Shown here piece after piece: positions 1-9,809 of a stretch of 64,000 nt of DNA. Position numbers and translations under genes: made by a program. This DNA is from Saccharothrix saharensis (GTDB lineage Bacteria > Actinomycetota > Actinomycetes > Mycobacteriales > Pseudonocardiaceae), in the NCBI RefSeq assembly GCF_006716745.1, contig NZ_VFPP01000001.1, forward strand, positions 5,405,386 through 5,469,385. Direction: 5' to 3'. Position 1 is the stretch's first letter; the number at the start of each line of letters is the position of its first letter. Under the pieces are notes generated by a model. That model saw only the letters and a program-made list of their open reading frames with translations, did not search any database and was not told the DNA's origin.

Positions 1-345
1 TCGGCTTACCACGACAAGGTCGTGATGCCGCACTCGAAGTTGAAGGCCAACATCGCCGAGATCCTCAAGCGCGAGGGCTACATCGCGAGCTACCGCGATG
101 AGCAGGGCGACGTGGCCAAGAACCTGGTTATCGAGCTGAAGTACGGCCCGAACCGGGAGCGCAGCATCGCCGGCCTCCGCCGCGTGTCGAAGCCCGGTCT
201 GCGCGTGTACGCGAAGTCGACCAACCTGCCGAAGGTGCTGGGCGGTCTGGGCGTCGCGATCATTTCGACCTCTGGCGGTCTGATGACCGACCGCCAGGCC
301 AACAAGTCGGGCGTGGGCGGAGAAGTCCTCGCCTACGTCTGGTGA
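1..345 (+). CDS. rpsH: 30S ribosomal protein S8, 5' truncated by window edge
   Basis: This is the C-terminal part of the S8 protein of the small ribosomal subunit, which binds the central domain of 16S rRNA. The frame is open from the first base ([13 protein letters not shown]), so the apparent ATG at 22-27 is internal and the true start lies upstream of the window. The C-terminal S8 signature [12 protein letters not shown] and the ending EVLAYVW are intact. It is followed after 17 nt by rplF in the usual spc-operon order. Confidence 0.97.
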   Translation, partial: SAYHDKVVMPHSKLKANIAEILKREGYIASYRDEQGDVAKNLVIELKYGPNRERSIAGLRRVSKPGLRVYAKSTNLPKVLGGLGVAIISTSGGLMTDRQANKSGVGGEVLAYVW

Positions 346-362
346 GAAAGGGGGACTAGGCA

Positions 363-902
363 ATGTCGCGCATCGGAAAGCTGCCGATCACCGTCCCCTC
401 CGGGGTCGACGTGAACATCGACGGCCAGGCTGTGAGCGTCAAGGGCCCCAAGGGCACCCTGTCGCTCAACATCGCTGAGCCGATCATCATCGAGAAGGCC
501 GAAGACGGCACCCTCGAGGTGAAGCGCCCGAACGACGAGCGTCGCAGCCGGTCGCTGCACGGCCTGTCGCGCACCCTGGTGCAGAACATGGTCGTGGGCG
601 TGACCCAGGGCTACGAGAAGAAGATGGAAATCCACGGCGTCGGTTACCGCGTGGCGCTCAAGGGCTCCGACCTGGAGTTCGCGCTGGGCTACAGCCACCC
701 GGTGAAGGTCGAGGCCCCCGCGGGCATCACCTTCGCGGTGGAGACCCCGACCCGCTTCTCCGTGTCCGGCATCGACAAGCAGCTCGTGGGCGAGGTCGCC
801 GCCAACATCCGCAAGCTGCGCAAGCCCGACCCGTACAAGGGTAAGGGCGTGCGCTACGCGGGCGAGAAGATCCGCCGCAAGGTCGGAAAGACGGGTAAGT
901 GA
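363..902 (+). CDS. rplF: 50S ribosomal protein L6
   Basis: A 179-aa L6 protein, normal length, with two L6 repeats. The N-terminus (MSRIGKLPI) and the C-terminal signature [14 protein letters not shown] are textbook. It binds 23S rRNA near the factor-binding centre of the 50S subunit. An AAGGGGGAC-type ribosome-binding region precedes the ATG. It lies between rpsH and rplR, with rplR starting 1 nt after its stop, so the genes are clearly co-transcribed. Confidence 0.98.
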   Translation: MSRIGKLPITVPSGVDVNIDGQAVSVKGPKGTLSLNIAEPIIIEKAEDGTLEVKRPNDERRSRSLHGLSRTLVQNMVVGVTQGYEKKMEIHGVGYRVALKGSDLEFALGYSHPVKVEAPAGITFAVETPTRFSVSGIDKQLVGEVAANIRKLRKPDPYKGKGVRYAGEKIRRKVGKTGK

Positions 903-903
903 C

Positions 904-1302
904 ATGAGCGAGACTGCAACGAAGCGCAAGCCGGTGGGCAAGGACATCTCGACCACCCGCCGCGTCGCCAAGACCCGCCGTCACTTCCGCCTCCGCAAGA
1001 AGGTCAGCGGCACGCCGGAGCGCCCGCGCCTGGTCGTGCACCGGTCGTCGAAGCACATCACCGTGCAGATCATCGACGACCTCGCCGGCCGCACCCTGGC
1101 GGCGGCGTCCTCCGTGGAGGCGGACGTCCGGTCGATCGACGGCGACAAGAAGGCCCGTGCGGCGAAGGTCGGTCAGCTGGCCGCCGCCCGCGCCAAGGAC
1201 GCCGGGATCACCAAGGTGGTCTTCGACCGGGGCGGCAACGCCTACCACGGTCGGATCGCCGCTCTGGCCGATGCCGCTCGCGAGGCGGGGCTGGAGTTCT
1301 GA
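904..1302 (+). CDS. rplR: 50S ribosomal protein L18
   Basis: A 132-aa L18 protein, which binds 5S rRNA with L5 on the large subunit. The family core is visible: [29 protein letters not shown], and the C-terminal [15 protein letters not shown] basic N-terminal extension of about 20 residues ([16 protein letters not shown]) is common in actinobacteria. The ATG is almost contiguous with the rplF stop, which suggests translational coupling. Confidence 0.97.
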   Translation: MSETATKRKPVGKDISTTRRVAKTRRHFRLRKKVSGTPERPRLVVHRSSKHITVQIIDDLAGRTLAAASSVEADVRSIDGDKKARAAKVGQLAAARAKDAGITKVVFDRGGNAYHGRIAALADAAREAGLEF

Positions 1303-1336
1303 CAATGCACATGAACCGAATTGAGAGGGACGCCTG

Positions 1337-1942
1337 ATGCCAGGACGCACGCGTCGCGAAGGCGGCGGGGGCGAGCGCGGAGAGCGCCGCGACCGCCGTG
1401 ACGGTGGCCGCGGCGGAGCGGCCCAGGAGAAGACCCCGCACCTGGAGCGCGTGGTTGCGATCAACCGCGTCTCCAAGGTCGTGAAGGGTGGTCGTCGCTT
1501 CAGCTTCACCGCGCTGGTCGTGGTCGGCGACGGTGACGGCATGGTCGGTGTCGGTTACGGCAAGGCCAAGGAAGTCCCCGCGGCGATCGCCAAGGGTGTC
1601 GAGGAGGCGAAGAAGAACTTCTTCCGCGTCCCTCGCATCGCGGGCACGATCCCCCACCCGGTGCAGGGCGAGAAGGCGGCCGGTGTCGTGCTGCTGCGCC
1701 CGGCCTCGGCCGGTACCGGTGTCATCGCCGGTGGCGCGGTCCGCGCGGTGCTGGAGTGCGCTGGCGTCCACGACGTGCTGAGCAAGTCGCTGGGCTCCGA
1801 CAACGCCATCAACATCGTGCACGCCACGGTGGCGGCCCTGAAGGGCCTCCAGCGTCCCGAGGAGGTGGCCGCCCGTCGCGGTCTGCCGCTCGAGGATGTG
1901 GCTCCCGCCGGCATGCTCCGTGCCCGTGCAGGGGCGGTGTGA
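1337..1942 (+). CDS. rpsE: 30S ribosomal protein S5
   Basis: A 201-aa S5 protein. A Gly/Arg-rich extension of about 33 residues ([15 protein letters not shown]...) precedes the S5 double-stranded-RNA-binding domain ([19 protein letters not shown]). The C-terminal domain follows ([20 protein letters not shown]). S5 acts in decoding fidelity and lines the mRNA entry channel. The 34-nt gap after rplR contains a GAGAGGGA Shine-Dalgarno sequence. The extension is typical of high-GC Gram-positives. Confidence 0.97.
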   Translation: MPGRTRREGGGGERGERRDRRDGGRGGAAQEKTPHLERVVAINRVSKVVKGGRRFSFTALVVVGDGDGMVGVGYGKAKEVPAAIAKGVEEAKKNFFRVPRIAGTIPHPVQGEKAAGVVLLRPASAGTGVIAGGAVRAVLECAGVHDVLSKSLGSDNAINIVHATVAALKGLQRPEEVAARRGLPLEDVAPAGMLRARAGAV

Positions 1943-1944
1943 CC

Positions 1945-2130
1945 ATGGCCCAGCTCAAGGTGACCCAGGTCAAGAGCAGCATCGGTACCAAGCACAACCA
2001 CCGCGAGTCCCTCCGGACCCTGGGGTTGCGCAAGATCCGCCAGTCGGTGGTCCGCGAGGACACGCCGCAGGTGCGTGGCCTGATCCAGGCCGTGCGCCAC
2101 CTGGTGGTCGTCGAGGAGGTCCAGTCGTGA
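1945..2130 (+). CDS. rpmD: 50S ribosomal protein L30
   Basis: A 61-aa L30 protein starting at the ATG 2 nt after the rpsE stop, within a longer open frame. It has the bacterial L30 pattern: [14 protein letters not shown], then [13 protein letters not shown], then [16 protein letters not shown]. It is a small beta-alpha-beta protein of the large subunit. Its last codons overlap the start of rplO (GTGA), so the two are translationally coupled. Confidence 0.95.
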   Translation: MAQLKVTQVKSSIGTKHNHRESLRTLGLRKIRQSVVREDTPQVRGLIQAVRHLVVVEEVQS

Positions 2131-2570
2131 CCATCAAGATCCATGACCTGCGTCCGGCCCCCGGCGCCAAGACCGCGAAGACCCGTGTCGGTCGCGGTGA
2201 GGGCTCCAAGGGCAAGACGGCCGGTCGCGGTACGAAGGGCACCGGCGCGCGGAAGAACGTCTCCCCGCGCTTCGAGGGTGGCCAGATGCCGCTGCACATG
2301 CGCCTGCCGAAGCTGAAGGGCTTCCGCAACCCGTTCCGCACGGAGTACCAGGTCGTGAACGTGGGCGACATCGCCCGCCTGTTCCCGAACGGTGGCCGGG
2401 TGGACGTGGACGCCCTCATCAACGCGGGCCTGGTGCGCAAGAACGAGCTCGTCAAGGTCCTCGGCAACGGTGACCTGGACGGCGTGAAGGTCGACGTCGT
2501 GGCGAACAAGTTCTCCGGCAGCGCGGTCGAGAAGATCGCCGCCGCCGGTGGCACCACCACCGTGCTCTGA
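2127..2570 (+). CDS. rplO: 50S ribosomal protein L15
   Basis: A 147-aa L15 protein starting at a GTG that overlaps the rpmD stop. It has the N-terminal motif [15 protein letters not shown], the glycine/basic loop [15 protein letters not shown], and the C-terminal L15 signature [20 protein letters not shown]. It is a late-assembling 23S rRNA-binding protein. It is the last gene of this part of the spc operon, and a strong hairpin follows 16 nt later. Confidence 0.97.
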   Translation: MTIKIHDLRPAPGAKTAKTRVGRGEGSKGKTAGRGTKGTGARKNVSPRFEGGQMPLHMRLPKLKGFRNPFRTEYQVVNVGDIARLFPNGGRVDVDALINAGLVRKNELVKVLGNGDLDGVKVDVVANKFSGSAVEKIAAAGGTTTVL

Positions 2571-2585
2571 CGCGCGAAGCACTGC

Positions 2586-2622
2586 CGAACGGCCCCGGAG
2601 CCCCCCGCTCCGGGGCCGTTCG
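2586..2622 (+). terminator. Rho-independent terminator after rplO
   Basis: A perfect 15-bp stem (left arm 2586-2600, right arm 2608-2622) with a loop of about 7 nt. It is followed shortly by GGGTTTTTG. It ends the rpsH-rplO transcript and separates it from the LysE-type gene. Confidence 0.85.
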
Positions 2623-2745
2623 CGTGCGCGGGTTTTTGACGGTTGCCGGCGCTGGTGGGGCGTCCCGCCGGTGGTGGGCGGGCTGCTGAGACGGTCGTTC
2701 GCGCAGGGCGTAAAAGCAGTTGGCGGGCCCGGTTAGCGTGCACCC

Positions 2746-3342
2746 ATGTGGCTCGCGGTCTTCTTCGGCGCCTCGGTGCTGGTCGCGCTGACGCCTGGCG
2801 CCAACAACCTCCTCGGGATGCACCACGGGGTCCACCACGGCCCGTTGCGGGCCGCTACGGCGCTCCTGGGCCGCCTTGCGGCCTTCTCCCTGATGGTCGG
2901 CGCGGTCGTGGCCGGGCTCGGGCCCGTGCTGGCCGCCAGTGGGACCGCCCTGACCGTGGTCAAGTGGGTCGGCGTCGCCTACCTCGTCTACCTGGCCGTG
3001 CGCATCCTGGTGACCGAGACCGGCGCGGAAGCCCCGGTCGGGAAGGGCACCCCGCTGCGCAAGGAGTTCCTGGTGGCGATCACCAACCCCAAGGCGCTGC
3101 TGATCTTCACGGCGTTCGTGCCCCAGTTCGTCGACCCGGCCCGCGGCCCCATCCCGCTGCAGCTCGCGACCCTGGGCGCGGTCTACCTGGCCGCCGAGGC
3201 CCTGGCCGGCACGGCGTACGTGGCGCTCGGCGCGGGCATCCGCAAGGCGGGCCTGACGCGGCGGGCCAGGGCCCGGCTCGACAAGGGCACGGCGGCCGTC
3301 CTGCTGGGCATGGCGGGCCTGCTGGCCACCGGTCGAACTTGA
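2746..3342 (+). CDS. LysE/RhtB family amino-acid exporter
   Basis: A 198-aa hydrophobic protein with the LysE/RhtB layout of about five to six membrane helices. The family N-terminal motif TPGANNLLGMHHG is present (usually TPGPN). A later segment, LVAITNPKALLIFTAFVPQF, matches the NPK-F motif of the family. Members export amino acids or their analogues; the substrate cannot be predicted. The ATG at 2746 has no clear Shine-Dalgarno, so translation may be leaderless or weak. The gene sits between rplO and secY, where actinobacteria often carry variable inserts. Confidence 0.85.
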   Translation: MWLAVFFGASVLVALTPGANNLLGMHHGVHHGPLRAATALLGRLAAFSLMVGAVVAGLGPVLAASGTALTVVKWVGVAYLVYLAVRILVTETGAEAPVGKGTPLRKEFLVAITNPKALLIFTAFVPQFVDPARGPIPLQLATLGAVYLAAEALAGTAYVALGAGIRKAGLTRRARARLDKGTAAVLLGMAGLLATGRT

Positions 3343-3596
3343 TCCATTCGGGGGCTTGCCGGCGGCGGTAGTCGATCGGGTACGAAGTGTGAGGGAAGAC
3401 TGACTACGGCGATCGGCCAGGCGACTGTTAAAGTCGCGGGCTGAACCCGGATGCCCTCCGGGTCGGTCGCGGCCATCCGTCGCTTCCGCCACCGTCGGCG
3501 ATGGGTCGACGGCATGTTCGCAAGACTGTGCCGGCAACACAGCCGGCACCGCAGGATGCCGACCCCAGTGGGGCGGCAACGCTGATGGAGGTTCGC

Positions 3597-4906
3597 GTGC
3601 TCGGCGCATTCCGCTCGGCTCTCGCGACGCCGGACCTACGCAAGAAGATCCTGTTCACACTCGGGATCGTCGTGGTGTACCGGTTGGGCGCCACCATGCC
3701 CGCGCCGGGCGTCTCCTTCAAGAACGTCAAACAGTGCGTCGAGCAGGTGGACCAGCAGGGGATCTACTCCCTGATCAACCTGTTCAGCGGTGGCGCGCTG
3801 CTGAACTTGTCGATCTTCGCGCTCGGCATCATGCCGTACATCACGGCGAGCATCATCATCCAGCTGCTCACCGTCGTCATCCCGCGGTTCGAGCAGCTGA
3901 AGAAGGAAGGGCAGGCGGGTCAGGGCAAGCTGACCCAGTACACCCGCTACCTGACCATCGCGCTCGCCGTGCTGCAGTCCACGGGCATCATCGCCCTGGC
4001 CGTGCGCGACCAGCTGTTCCAGAACTGCGACGTGCCCGTCATCCCCGACGAGAGCATCTTCAACCTGGTCGTCCTCGTGGTCACCATGACCGCCGGCACC
4101 AGCGTGATCATGTGGCTCGGTGAGATCATCACCGAGAAGGGGATCGGCAACGGCATGTCGCTGCTGATCTTCACCGGCATCGCGGCCCGCATCCCGATCG
4201 AGGGCAAGATCATCCTCGACCGCGGTGGCCTGACCTTCTTCCTGGTCTGCGTCGCGGCCCTGCTGATCATCGCCAGCGTCATCTACGTGGAGCAGGCACA
4301 GCGCCGCATCCCGGTCCAGTACGCCAAGCGCATGATCGGCCGGCGGATGTACGGCGGCACGTCGACCTACCTGCCGCTGAAGGTGAACCAGGCCGGTGTC
4401 ATCCCGGTCATCTTCGCCTCGTCGCTGCTCTACCTGCCCGACCTGATCTCCAGGCTGACCGCCTCCACCGACGGTTCCGCGCCCAACTGGTGGGAGAGCT
4501 TCGTCGCCACCCACCTGGTCAGCCAGTCGAGCCCGGTCCACATCGCGCTCTACTTCCTGCTGATCGTCTTCTTCACCTACTTCTACGTCGGCATCACGTT
4601 CAACCCGGACGAGCGTGCCGACGAGATGAAGAAGTTCGGCGGGTTCATCCCGGGCATCCGGCCGGGACGTCCCACCGCCGAGTACCTCCGCTTCGTGTTG
4701 GGGCGGATCACGCTGCCGGGCTCGCTCTACCTGGGCATCGTCGCCATCCTGCCGAACCTGTTCCTCGACCTCACCGGTCAGGGCCAGAACCAGAACTTCC
4801 CGTTCGGCGGCACGGCGGTGCTGATCATGGTCGGTGTCGGCCTCGACACCGTGAAGCAGATCGAGAGCCAGCTCATGCAGCGCAACTACGAAGGGTTCCT
4901 CCGCTA

Positions 4907-4907
<1 letters not shown>
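3597..4907 (+). CDS. secY: Protein translocase subunit SecY
   Basis: A 436-aa SecY, the channel subunit of the Sec translocon in the cytoplasmic membrane, with about ten membrane helices. The GTG at 3597 is chosen because a GGAGG lies 5 nt upstream and because mycobacterial SecY also begins with this LxAF..L..DLR pattern. A start about 32 codons upstream is open but looks non-coding. Family motifs include the plug-region [24 protein letters not shown] and the cytosolic loop [13 protein letters not shown]. It overlaps adk by one base (TAGTG). Confidence 0.97.
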
Positions 4908-5458
<551 letters not shown>

Positions 5459-5517
5459 GCGGTGGACTTGTCGATGCGCTGCGTCGGGTCGCCCAGGTCG
5501 TTCCCGGTCGTGATCGC

Positions 5518-6291
5518 ATGATCGAGATCAAGAGCCGCGGCCAGCTCGAAGCCATGAGGGCTGCCGGGCTGGTCGTGGCGCGCACGCTGGCGCTGCTGGC
5601 GTCGCACACCAAGGCGGGCGTCAGCACCGCCGAGCTGGACGAGCTGGCGGAGCAGAGCATCCGCGACGCGGGCGCCATCCCGTCCTTCAAGGGCTACCAC
5701 GGTTTCCCGGCGTCGATCTGCGCGTCGGTGAACGAGCAGGTGGTCCACGGCATCCCGAGCCGGACGCAGGTGCTGGCCGAGGGTGACCTGATCTCGATCG
5801 ACTGCGGCGCCATCCTCGACGGGTGGCACGGCGACTCGGCGATCACCCTGCCGGTGGGCTCGGTGACCGAGGGCGAGCTGAAGCTGTCCGAGGCGACGCG
5901 CGCGTCCATGGTCGCGGGCATCGAGGCCGCGGTGGTCGGTGCGCGGTTGAGCGACATCTCGTTCGCGATCGAGACGGCGACCATTCGCGCGGGCGAGGAG
6001 CACGGCGTCGAGTACGGCATCGTGGAGGGGTACGGCGGGCACGGCATCGGCACGAAGATGCACATGGACCCGTTCCTGCCGAACCACGGCAAGCCCGGCA
6101 AGGGGCCCCGGTTGAAGGCCGGCATGGCGATCGCGATCGAGCCGATGCTGACGCTGGGGACCGAGCGGACCGTCGAGCTGGATGACGGGTGGACCGTGAT
6201 CACCGCGGATGGTTCGCGGGCGGCGCACTGGGAGCACTCGGTGGCGATCACGGACGACGGGCCCTGGGTGCTGACGGCGTTGGACGACTGA
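5518..6291 (+). CDS. map: Type I methionine aminopeptidase
   Basis: A 257-aa enzyme that removes the initiator methionine from nascent proteins. The pita-bread fold motifs are visible: [32 protein letters not shown] (metal-binding Asp residues), [12 protein letters not shown] (His ligand) and [11 protein letters not shown] (Glu ligand). I chose the ATG at 5518, which gives the usual [16 protein letters not shown] beginning. A GTG at 5455 overlapping the adk stop would add 21 residues and cannot be excluded. It is the last gene of secY-adk-map. Confidence 0.93.
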   Translation: MIEIKSRGQLEAMRAAGLVVARTLALLASHTKAGVSTAELDELAEQSIRDAGAIPSFKGYHGFPASICASVNEQVVHGIPSRTQVLAEGDLISIDCGAILDGWHGDSAITLPVGSVTEGELKLSEATRASMVAGIEAAVVGARLSDISFAIETATIRAGEEHGVEYGIVEGYGGHGIGTKMHMDPFLPNHGKPGKGPRLKAGMAIAIEPMLTLGTERTVELDDGWTVITADGSRAAHWEHSVAITDDGPWVLTALDD

Positions 6292-6329
6292 ACGTCCGGT
6301 AGTGCCTGTGAGGCTGTAGGACCTGCTGA

Positions 6330-6359
6330 CGCCGGTGGACCGTTCCCGGTCCGCCGGCG
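6330..6359 (+). terminator. Terminator hairpin after map
   Basis: A 12-bp stem with one T-G wobble (left arm 6330-6341, right arm 6348-6359), a 6-nt loop, and a TTGGTGTT stretch downstream. It probably ends the secY-adk-map transcript. The remaining bases up to 6563 show no gene. Confidence 0.65.
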
Positions 6360-6563
6360 TTGGTGTTCGGTGGGCGAAAGCCCCGAGGGCGCTGTCATCG
6401 TTCGCCGCTCGCCGCTCGCCCGAGCGGTGTGCCGATGCCACCTCGCACCCCCTCCCCGCACGCCCACTCGGCACCCCGCACTCGGCGTCGAGCGCCGTTC
6501 GGCGGCCGGGAACCGGGGGTTAGCCCCCTGTTACGAGCCGACCCGCCCCGCCACGATTGAACG

Positions 6564-7007
6564 GTGACCCAGCCTGTGCGGCCCGAGGACATGCGGGCCT
6601 CAGACGCCGAGCGCGAACTGGTCCAGCAGTGGCTGCACCGTGCGCACGCCGACGGCAGCCTCGACCTCGCCGAGTTCGACAACCGGGTGGTGCGCACCTG
6701 GCAGGCGAAGACCAGGGGCGAGCTGGCCGCCCTCACGGCGGACCTGCCCACCATGCACCTCGCGCAACCGGTCCCGGGATCTCCGCTGCCCCCGTCACCC
6801 GTTCCGGTGAAAAGCGGTGGCGGGCGGAAGGCGTTGAAGGTGCTCACGACGATCTGGTTGAGCGTCAGCGCGCTCAACCTCGCCCTCTGGTTGCTCGTCA
6901 GCCTCCTCGGTGGCGACGGGCTGGTGCACCCGTGGTTCCTCTGGGTGTCCGTGCCGCCGGGTGCCGTGCTCGGGGTCATCTGGCTCAGCACCGGACCGAA
7001 ACGGTAA
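6564..7007 (+). CDS. DUF1707 and 2TM domain membrane protein
   Basis: A 147-aa protein with an N-terminal DUF1707 (SHOCT-like) domain. Its signature is RASDAERELVQQWLHRAHADG, shortly followed by LDLAEFDNR and ELAALTADLP. A Pro-rich linker leads to two hydrophobic helices at about residues 95-140 (a 2TM-type tail). DUF1707 proteins are small actinobacterial membrane proteins of unknown function. It starts with a GTG. The next gene is a paralogue with the same architecture, so this is a tandem duplication. Confidence 0.85.
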   Translation: MTQPVRPEDMRASDAERELVQQWLHRAHADGSLDLAEFDNRVVRTWQAKTRGELAALTADLPTMHLAQPVPGSPLPPSPVPVKSGGGRKALKVLTTIWLSVSALNLALWLLVSLLGGDGLVHPWFLWVSVPPGAVLGVIWLSTGPKR

Positions 7008-7048
7008 CGCTGTTACGATTAGGTGGGGCGGCGAGCGGAGGTGGTGAC

Positions 7049-7438
7049 GTGCACGAGTCCTTCACCCGGGCGGCTGACAACGACCGGGCGGCGGTCGCCG
7101 AGGAGCTGACCCGCGCCCACGCCGAGGGCAGGCTCACGCTGTCCGAGTTCGACGAGCGCACCCGCGCCGTCCACCGGGCCCGGACGTACGCCGAGCTCAC
7201 CGCCCTGACCGCCGACCTGCCCCGCTCCGCACCCGCCCCGGTCGAACGGCGGTCGAACGCGCTCTTCAGGGTGATGGTCGGCACGTGGCTCGTGGCCAGT
7301 TCGATCAACTTCCTCATCTGGGGCATCATCAGCCTCTCCCTCGGCGAGGTGCTCCACCCCTGGTGGGTCTGGGTCGCCGGGCCCTGGGGGCTGGTCCTCC
7401 TCGTCGCCCACCAGGGTCGATTTGGGCGTTCGAGCTGA
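7049..7438 (+). CDS. DUF1707 and 2TM domain membrane protein, second copy
   Basis: A 129-aa paralogue of the preceding protein. DUF1707 pattern: DNDRAAVAEELTRAHAEG, LTLSEFDERTRAVHRARTYAE, LTALTADLP. Two hydrophobic segments follow, with an LHPWWVWV turn matching LVHPWFLWV in the first copy. GTG 7049 is chosen because GGAGG lies 7 nt upstream; the frame remains open further upstream but is a shadow of the first gene. Function unknown. A good sigma-A-like promoter for infA overlaps its 3' end. Confidence 0.85.
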   Translation: MHESFTRAADNDRAAVAEELTRAHAEGRLTLSEFDERTRAVHRARTYAELTALTADLPRSAPAPVERRSNALFRVMVGTWLVASSINFLIWGIISLSLGEVLHPWWVWVAGPWGLVLLVAHQGRFGRSS

Positions 7439-7450
7439 CCCGCGTACTAT
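7422..7450 (+). promoter_or_regulatory. Candidate vegetative promoter for infA operon
   Basis: TTGGGC at 7422-7427 and TACTAT at 7445-7450 are separated by 17 bp, fitting a sigma-A/HrdB-type promoter. It lies at the end of the second DUF1707 gene and would give a leader of roughly 145 nt before infA. Confidence 0.5.
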
Positions 7451-7600
7451 GGAGCGGTGGCGCATACGTCGCGCCGGTTCCGTCATGCCCGGGGATCTGC
7501 TCCCCGCCGGCTGGCAAGGGTTCGCAAGGGCCTGGAGGAGTCGGGGTGCCGCGTGCCCGCACTCCGGAAGTAACACCCACCGTCACGAAACGCGGAGGAC

Positions 7601-7822
7601 ATGGGCAAGAAGGACGGGGCCATTGAGGTCGAGGGCCGCGTAGTCGAGCCGCTCCCCAACGCGATGTTCCGCGTCGAGTTGGAGAACGGTCACAAGGTCC
7701 TGGCACACATCAGCGGCAAGATGCGTCAGCACTACATCCGCATCCTCCCTGAGGACCGGGTTGTCGTGGAGCTCTCGCCCTACGACCTGTCCCGCGGGCG
7801 CATCGTCTACCGCTACAAGTGA
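7601..7822 (+). CDS. infA: Translation initiation factor IF-1
   Basis: A 73-aa IF-1, an OB-fold protein that occupies the ribosomal A site during initiation. The sequence is nearly invariant in the family: [40 protein letters not shown] and the ending [19 protein letters not shown] lies just upstream of the ATG. It leads the infA-rpmJ-rpsM-rpsK-rpsD-rpoA-rplQ cluster. Confidence 0.98.
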   Translation: MGKKDGAIEVEGRVVEPLPNAMFRVELENGHKVLAHISGKMRQHYIRILPEDRVVVELSPYDLSRGRIVYRYK

Positions 7823-7875
7823 CCTCCGGCGCGCCCCAGCACGGGCGCGTCGGCTGACGCAGGAGAAGCTCAGGC

Positions 7876-7989
7876 GTGAAGGTCCAGCCGAGCGTCAAGA
7901 AGATCTGCGACAAGTGCAAGGTGATCCGCCGCCACGGCCGGGTCATGGTGATCTGCGAGAACCTGCGCCACAAGCAGCGCCAGGGCTGA
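7876..7989 (+). CDS. rpmJ: 50S ribosomal protein L36
   Basis: A 37-aa L36 protein read from GTG 7876 ([20 protein letters not shown]...KQRQG). It keeps the zinc ligands Cys11, Cys14, Cys27 and His32, so it is the C+ (zinc-binding) form. AGGAGAAG precedes the start by about 8 nt. It lies between infA and rpsM. Confidence 0.96.
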   Translation: MKVQPSVKKICDKCKVIRRHGRVMVICENLRHKQRQG

Positions 7990-8209
7990 GCGGAGCACGA
8001 CCAGCACGAGTCGAGTCTTCACCGGACGCGACACCGAGTAAGCCTCTTCGCACCTGTCACACAAGGAACCACGTGTGGCACACCCCCGGACTCCAGGCCG
8101 GGGCCGGGACACCGGTCGCGAGAGCGACCGGAACTGACACAGCGAGTCAGTCCCGGGATCGGGCGAGGAGCAGACCTGGAGCGACACCACTGTTAGGAGC
8201 AAGCGCCGT
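7990..8209 (+). promoter_or_regulatory. 220-nt structured leader upstream of rpsM
   Basis: This is an unusually long gap inside a tightly packed ribosomal operon. It holds a hairpin with an 8-bp stem and GAGA loop (8112-8131), a CCCCGG...CCGGGG stem around 8085-8103, and an ACCACGTGTGG palindromic stretch near 8069-8079. In E. coli the leader of the equivalent alpha operon binds S4 for autoregulation. Whether this leader does so is an inference. A second promoter here is also possible. Confidence 0.4.
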
Positions 8210-8590
8210 ATGGCACGACTCGCTGGCGTCGACCTCCCCCGCGAGAAGCGGTTGGAGATCGCGCTCACCTACATCTTCGGCATCGGTCGGACGCGCTCGA
8301 AGGAGCTGCTGACCGCCACCGAGATCTCCCCGGACGTCCGGGTGAAGGACCTCGGTGACGACGACCTGGCGAAGCTGCGGGACTACATCGAGAACAACTT
8401 CAAGGTCGAGGGTGACCTCCGCCGCGAGGTTCAGGCCGACATCCGCCGGAAGATGGAAATCGGCTGCTACGAGGGGCTGCGCCACCGTCGCAACCTGCCC
8501 GTCCGCGGGCAGCGCACCAAGACGAACGCGCGCACTCGTAAGGGTCCGAAGAAGACCGTCGCCGGCAAGAAGAAGGCCGGAAAGAAGTAA
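8210..8590 (+). CDS. rpsM: 30S ribosomal protein S13
   Basis: A 126-aa S13 protein, which sits in the head of the 30S subunit and contacts the P-site tRNA and the 50S. The sequence begins [26 protein letters not shown]. The family signature [20 protein letters not shown] is followed by a lysine-rich tail ([13 protein letters not shown]). A TAGGAG Shine-Dalgarno precedes the ATG. Confidence 0.98.
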   Translation: MARLAGVDLPREKRLEIALTYIFGIGRTRSKELLTATEISPDVRVKDLGDDDLAKLRDYIENNFKVEGDLRREVQADIRRKMEIGCYEGLRHRRNLPVRGQRTKTNARTRKGPKKTVAGKKKAGKK

Positions 8591-8627
8591 GACCTCGCGT
8601 CTCTAGCAAGTAGGAGTTCACCCAGAC

Positions 8628-9035
8628 ATGCCACCCAAGTCCCGCACGGGCGCCGGGGTCAAGAAGGTCCGGCGCAAGGAAAAGAAGAACGTCTCGCACG
8701 GCCAGGCGCACATCAAGAGCACGTTCAACAACACCATCGTGTCCATCACGGACCCGATGGGCAACGTGATCAGCTGGGCGTCCGCCGGCCACGTCGGCTT
8801 CAAGGGCTCCCGCAAGTCCACGCCGTTCGCCGCGCAGATGGCCGCCGAGAACGCCGCCCGCAAGGCCGCCGAGCACGGCATGCGCAAGGTGGACGTGTTC
8901 GTGAAGGGTCCCGGCTCCGGCCGCGAGACCGCGATCCGTTCGCTGCAGGCCGCCGGTCTCGAGGTCGGCACCATCCAGGACGTGACCCCGCAGCCCCACA
9001 ACGGCTGCCGCCCGCCCAAGCGGCGCCGGGTCTGA
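8628..9035 (+). CDS. rpsK: 30S ribosomal protein S11
   Basis: A 135-aa S11 protein, part of the 30S platform near the mRNA exit. It has a basic N-terminus ([10 protein letters not shown]), the core [19 protein letters not shown], and the C-terminal signature [18 protein letters not shown]. It lies 37 nt after rpsM and 23 nt before rpsD. Confidence 0.98.
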   Translation: MPPKSRTGAGVKKVRRKEKKNVSHGQAHIKSTFNNTIVSITDPMGNVISWASAGHVGFKGSRKSTPFAAQMAAENAARKAAEHGMRKVDVFVKGPGSGRETAIRSLQAAGLEVGTIQDVTPQPHNGCRPPKRRRV

Positions 9036-9058
9036 GGCACGGGGAGGAGTAAGACAAC

Positions 9059-9664
9059 ATGGCTCGCTATACCGGACCGGCCACTCGCATCTCGCGCCGT
9101 CTCAAGGTCGACCTCGTCGGCGGGGACCAGGCGTTCGAGCGTCGTCCTTACCCGCCCGGCCAGCACGGCCGCGGTCGGATCAAGGAGTCCGAGTACCTGC
9201 TGCAGTTGCAGGAGAAGCAGAAGGCCCGCTACACGTACGGCGTCCTGGAGAAGCAGTTCCGGCGCTACTACGAGGAAGCGGTTCGCCGCCCCGGCAAGAC
9301 CGGTGAGAACCTGCTGCAGATCCTGGAGTCCCGGCTCGACAACGTGGTGTACCGCGCGGGTCTCGCGCGCACCCGCCGTCAGGCCCGCCAGCTGGTCAGC
9401 CACGGTCACTTCATCGTGAACGGCCAGAAGGTCAACATCCCGAGCTTCCGGGTGTCGAAGTTCGACATCATCGACGTGAAGCCGAAGTCGCTGCCCACGC
9501 TGCCCTTCGAGGCCGCGCGCGCTTCCTTCGGCGACCGGCCGATCCCGGCGTGGCTCCAGGTCGTGCAGTCCAACCTGCGCATCCTGGTCCACCAGCTGCC
9601 GGAGCGGGCGCAGATCGACACGCCCGTCACCGAGCAGCTCATCGTCGAGCTCTACTCGAAGTGA
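9059..9664 (+). CDS. rpsD: 30S ribosomal protein S4
   Basis: A 201-aa S4 protein, a primary 16S rRNA-binding protein and translational regulator in several bacteria. The N-terminal region lacks the zinc-binding cysteines seen in other S4 proteins (MARYTGPATRISRRLKVDLVGG), so this is the C-minus form. The S4 RNA-binding domain is clear (LESRLDNVVYRAGLA, RQARQLVSHGHFIVNGQKV). A perfect hairpin follows the stop. Confidence 0.97.
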   Translation: MARYTGPATRISRRLKVDLVGGDQAFERRPYPPGQHGRGRIKESEYLLQLQEKQKARYTYGVLEKQFRRYYEEAVRRPGKTGENLLQILESRLDNVVYRAGLARTRRQARQLVSHGHFIVNGQKVNIPSFRVSKFDIIDVKPKSLPTLPFEAARASFGDRPIPAWLQVVQSNLRILVHQLPERAQIDTPVTEQLIVELYSK

Positions 9665-9669
9665 TCCTC

Positions 9670-9700
9670 CTGGAGGGGCGGCCCCGGGTCGCCCCTCCAG
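9670..9700 (+). terminator. Hairpin between rpsD and rpoA
   Basis: A perfect 11-bp GC-rich stem (9670-9680 with 9690-9700) and a 9-nt loop, with no T-run after it. It may act as a partial terminator, an attenuator or an RNA-processing site that adjusts rpoA relative to the ribosomal genes. Confidence 0.5.
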
Positions 9701-9809
9701 TCGGGTCCCGCGGCGGCACGGAATGGTGTGCCGCATGCGTTTGCCGGTCTCCGCGACCGGTTCCCACGACGTCAAATAGCGGGCGTCGGGGTCAGAGAGG
9801 AAGAACCCA

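Noticed and set aside
2548-2736. Small open frame after rplO
   Set aside because: It runs through the terminator stem and has no ribosome-binding site or family similarity.
3400-3434. secY promoter suggested by TAAAGT at 3429
   Set aside because: No -35 box at an acceptable distance could be found, so no promoter was called.
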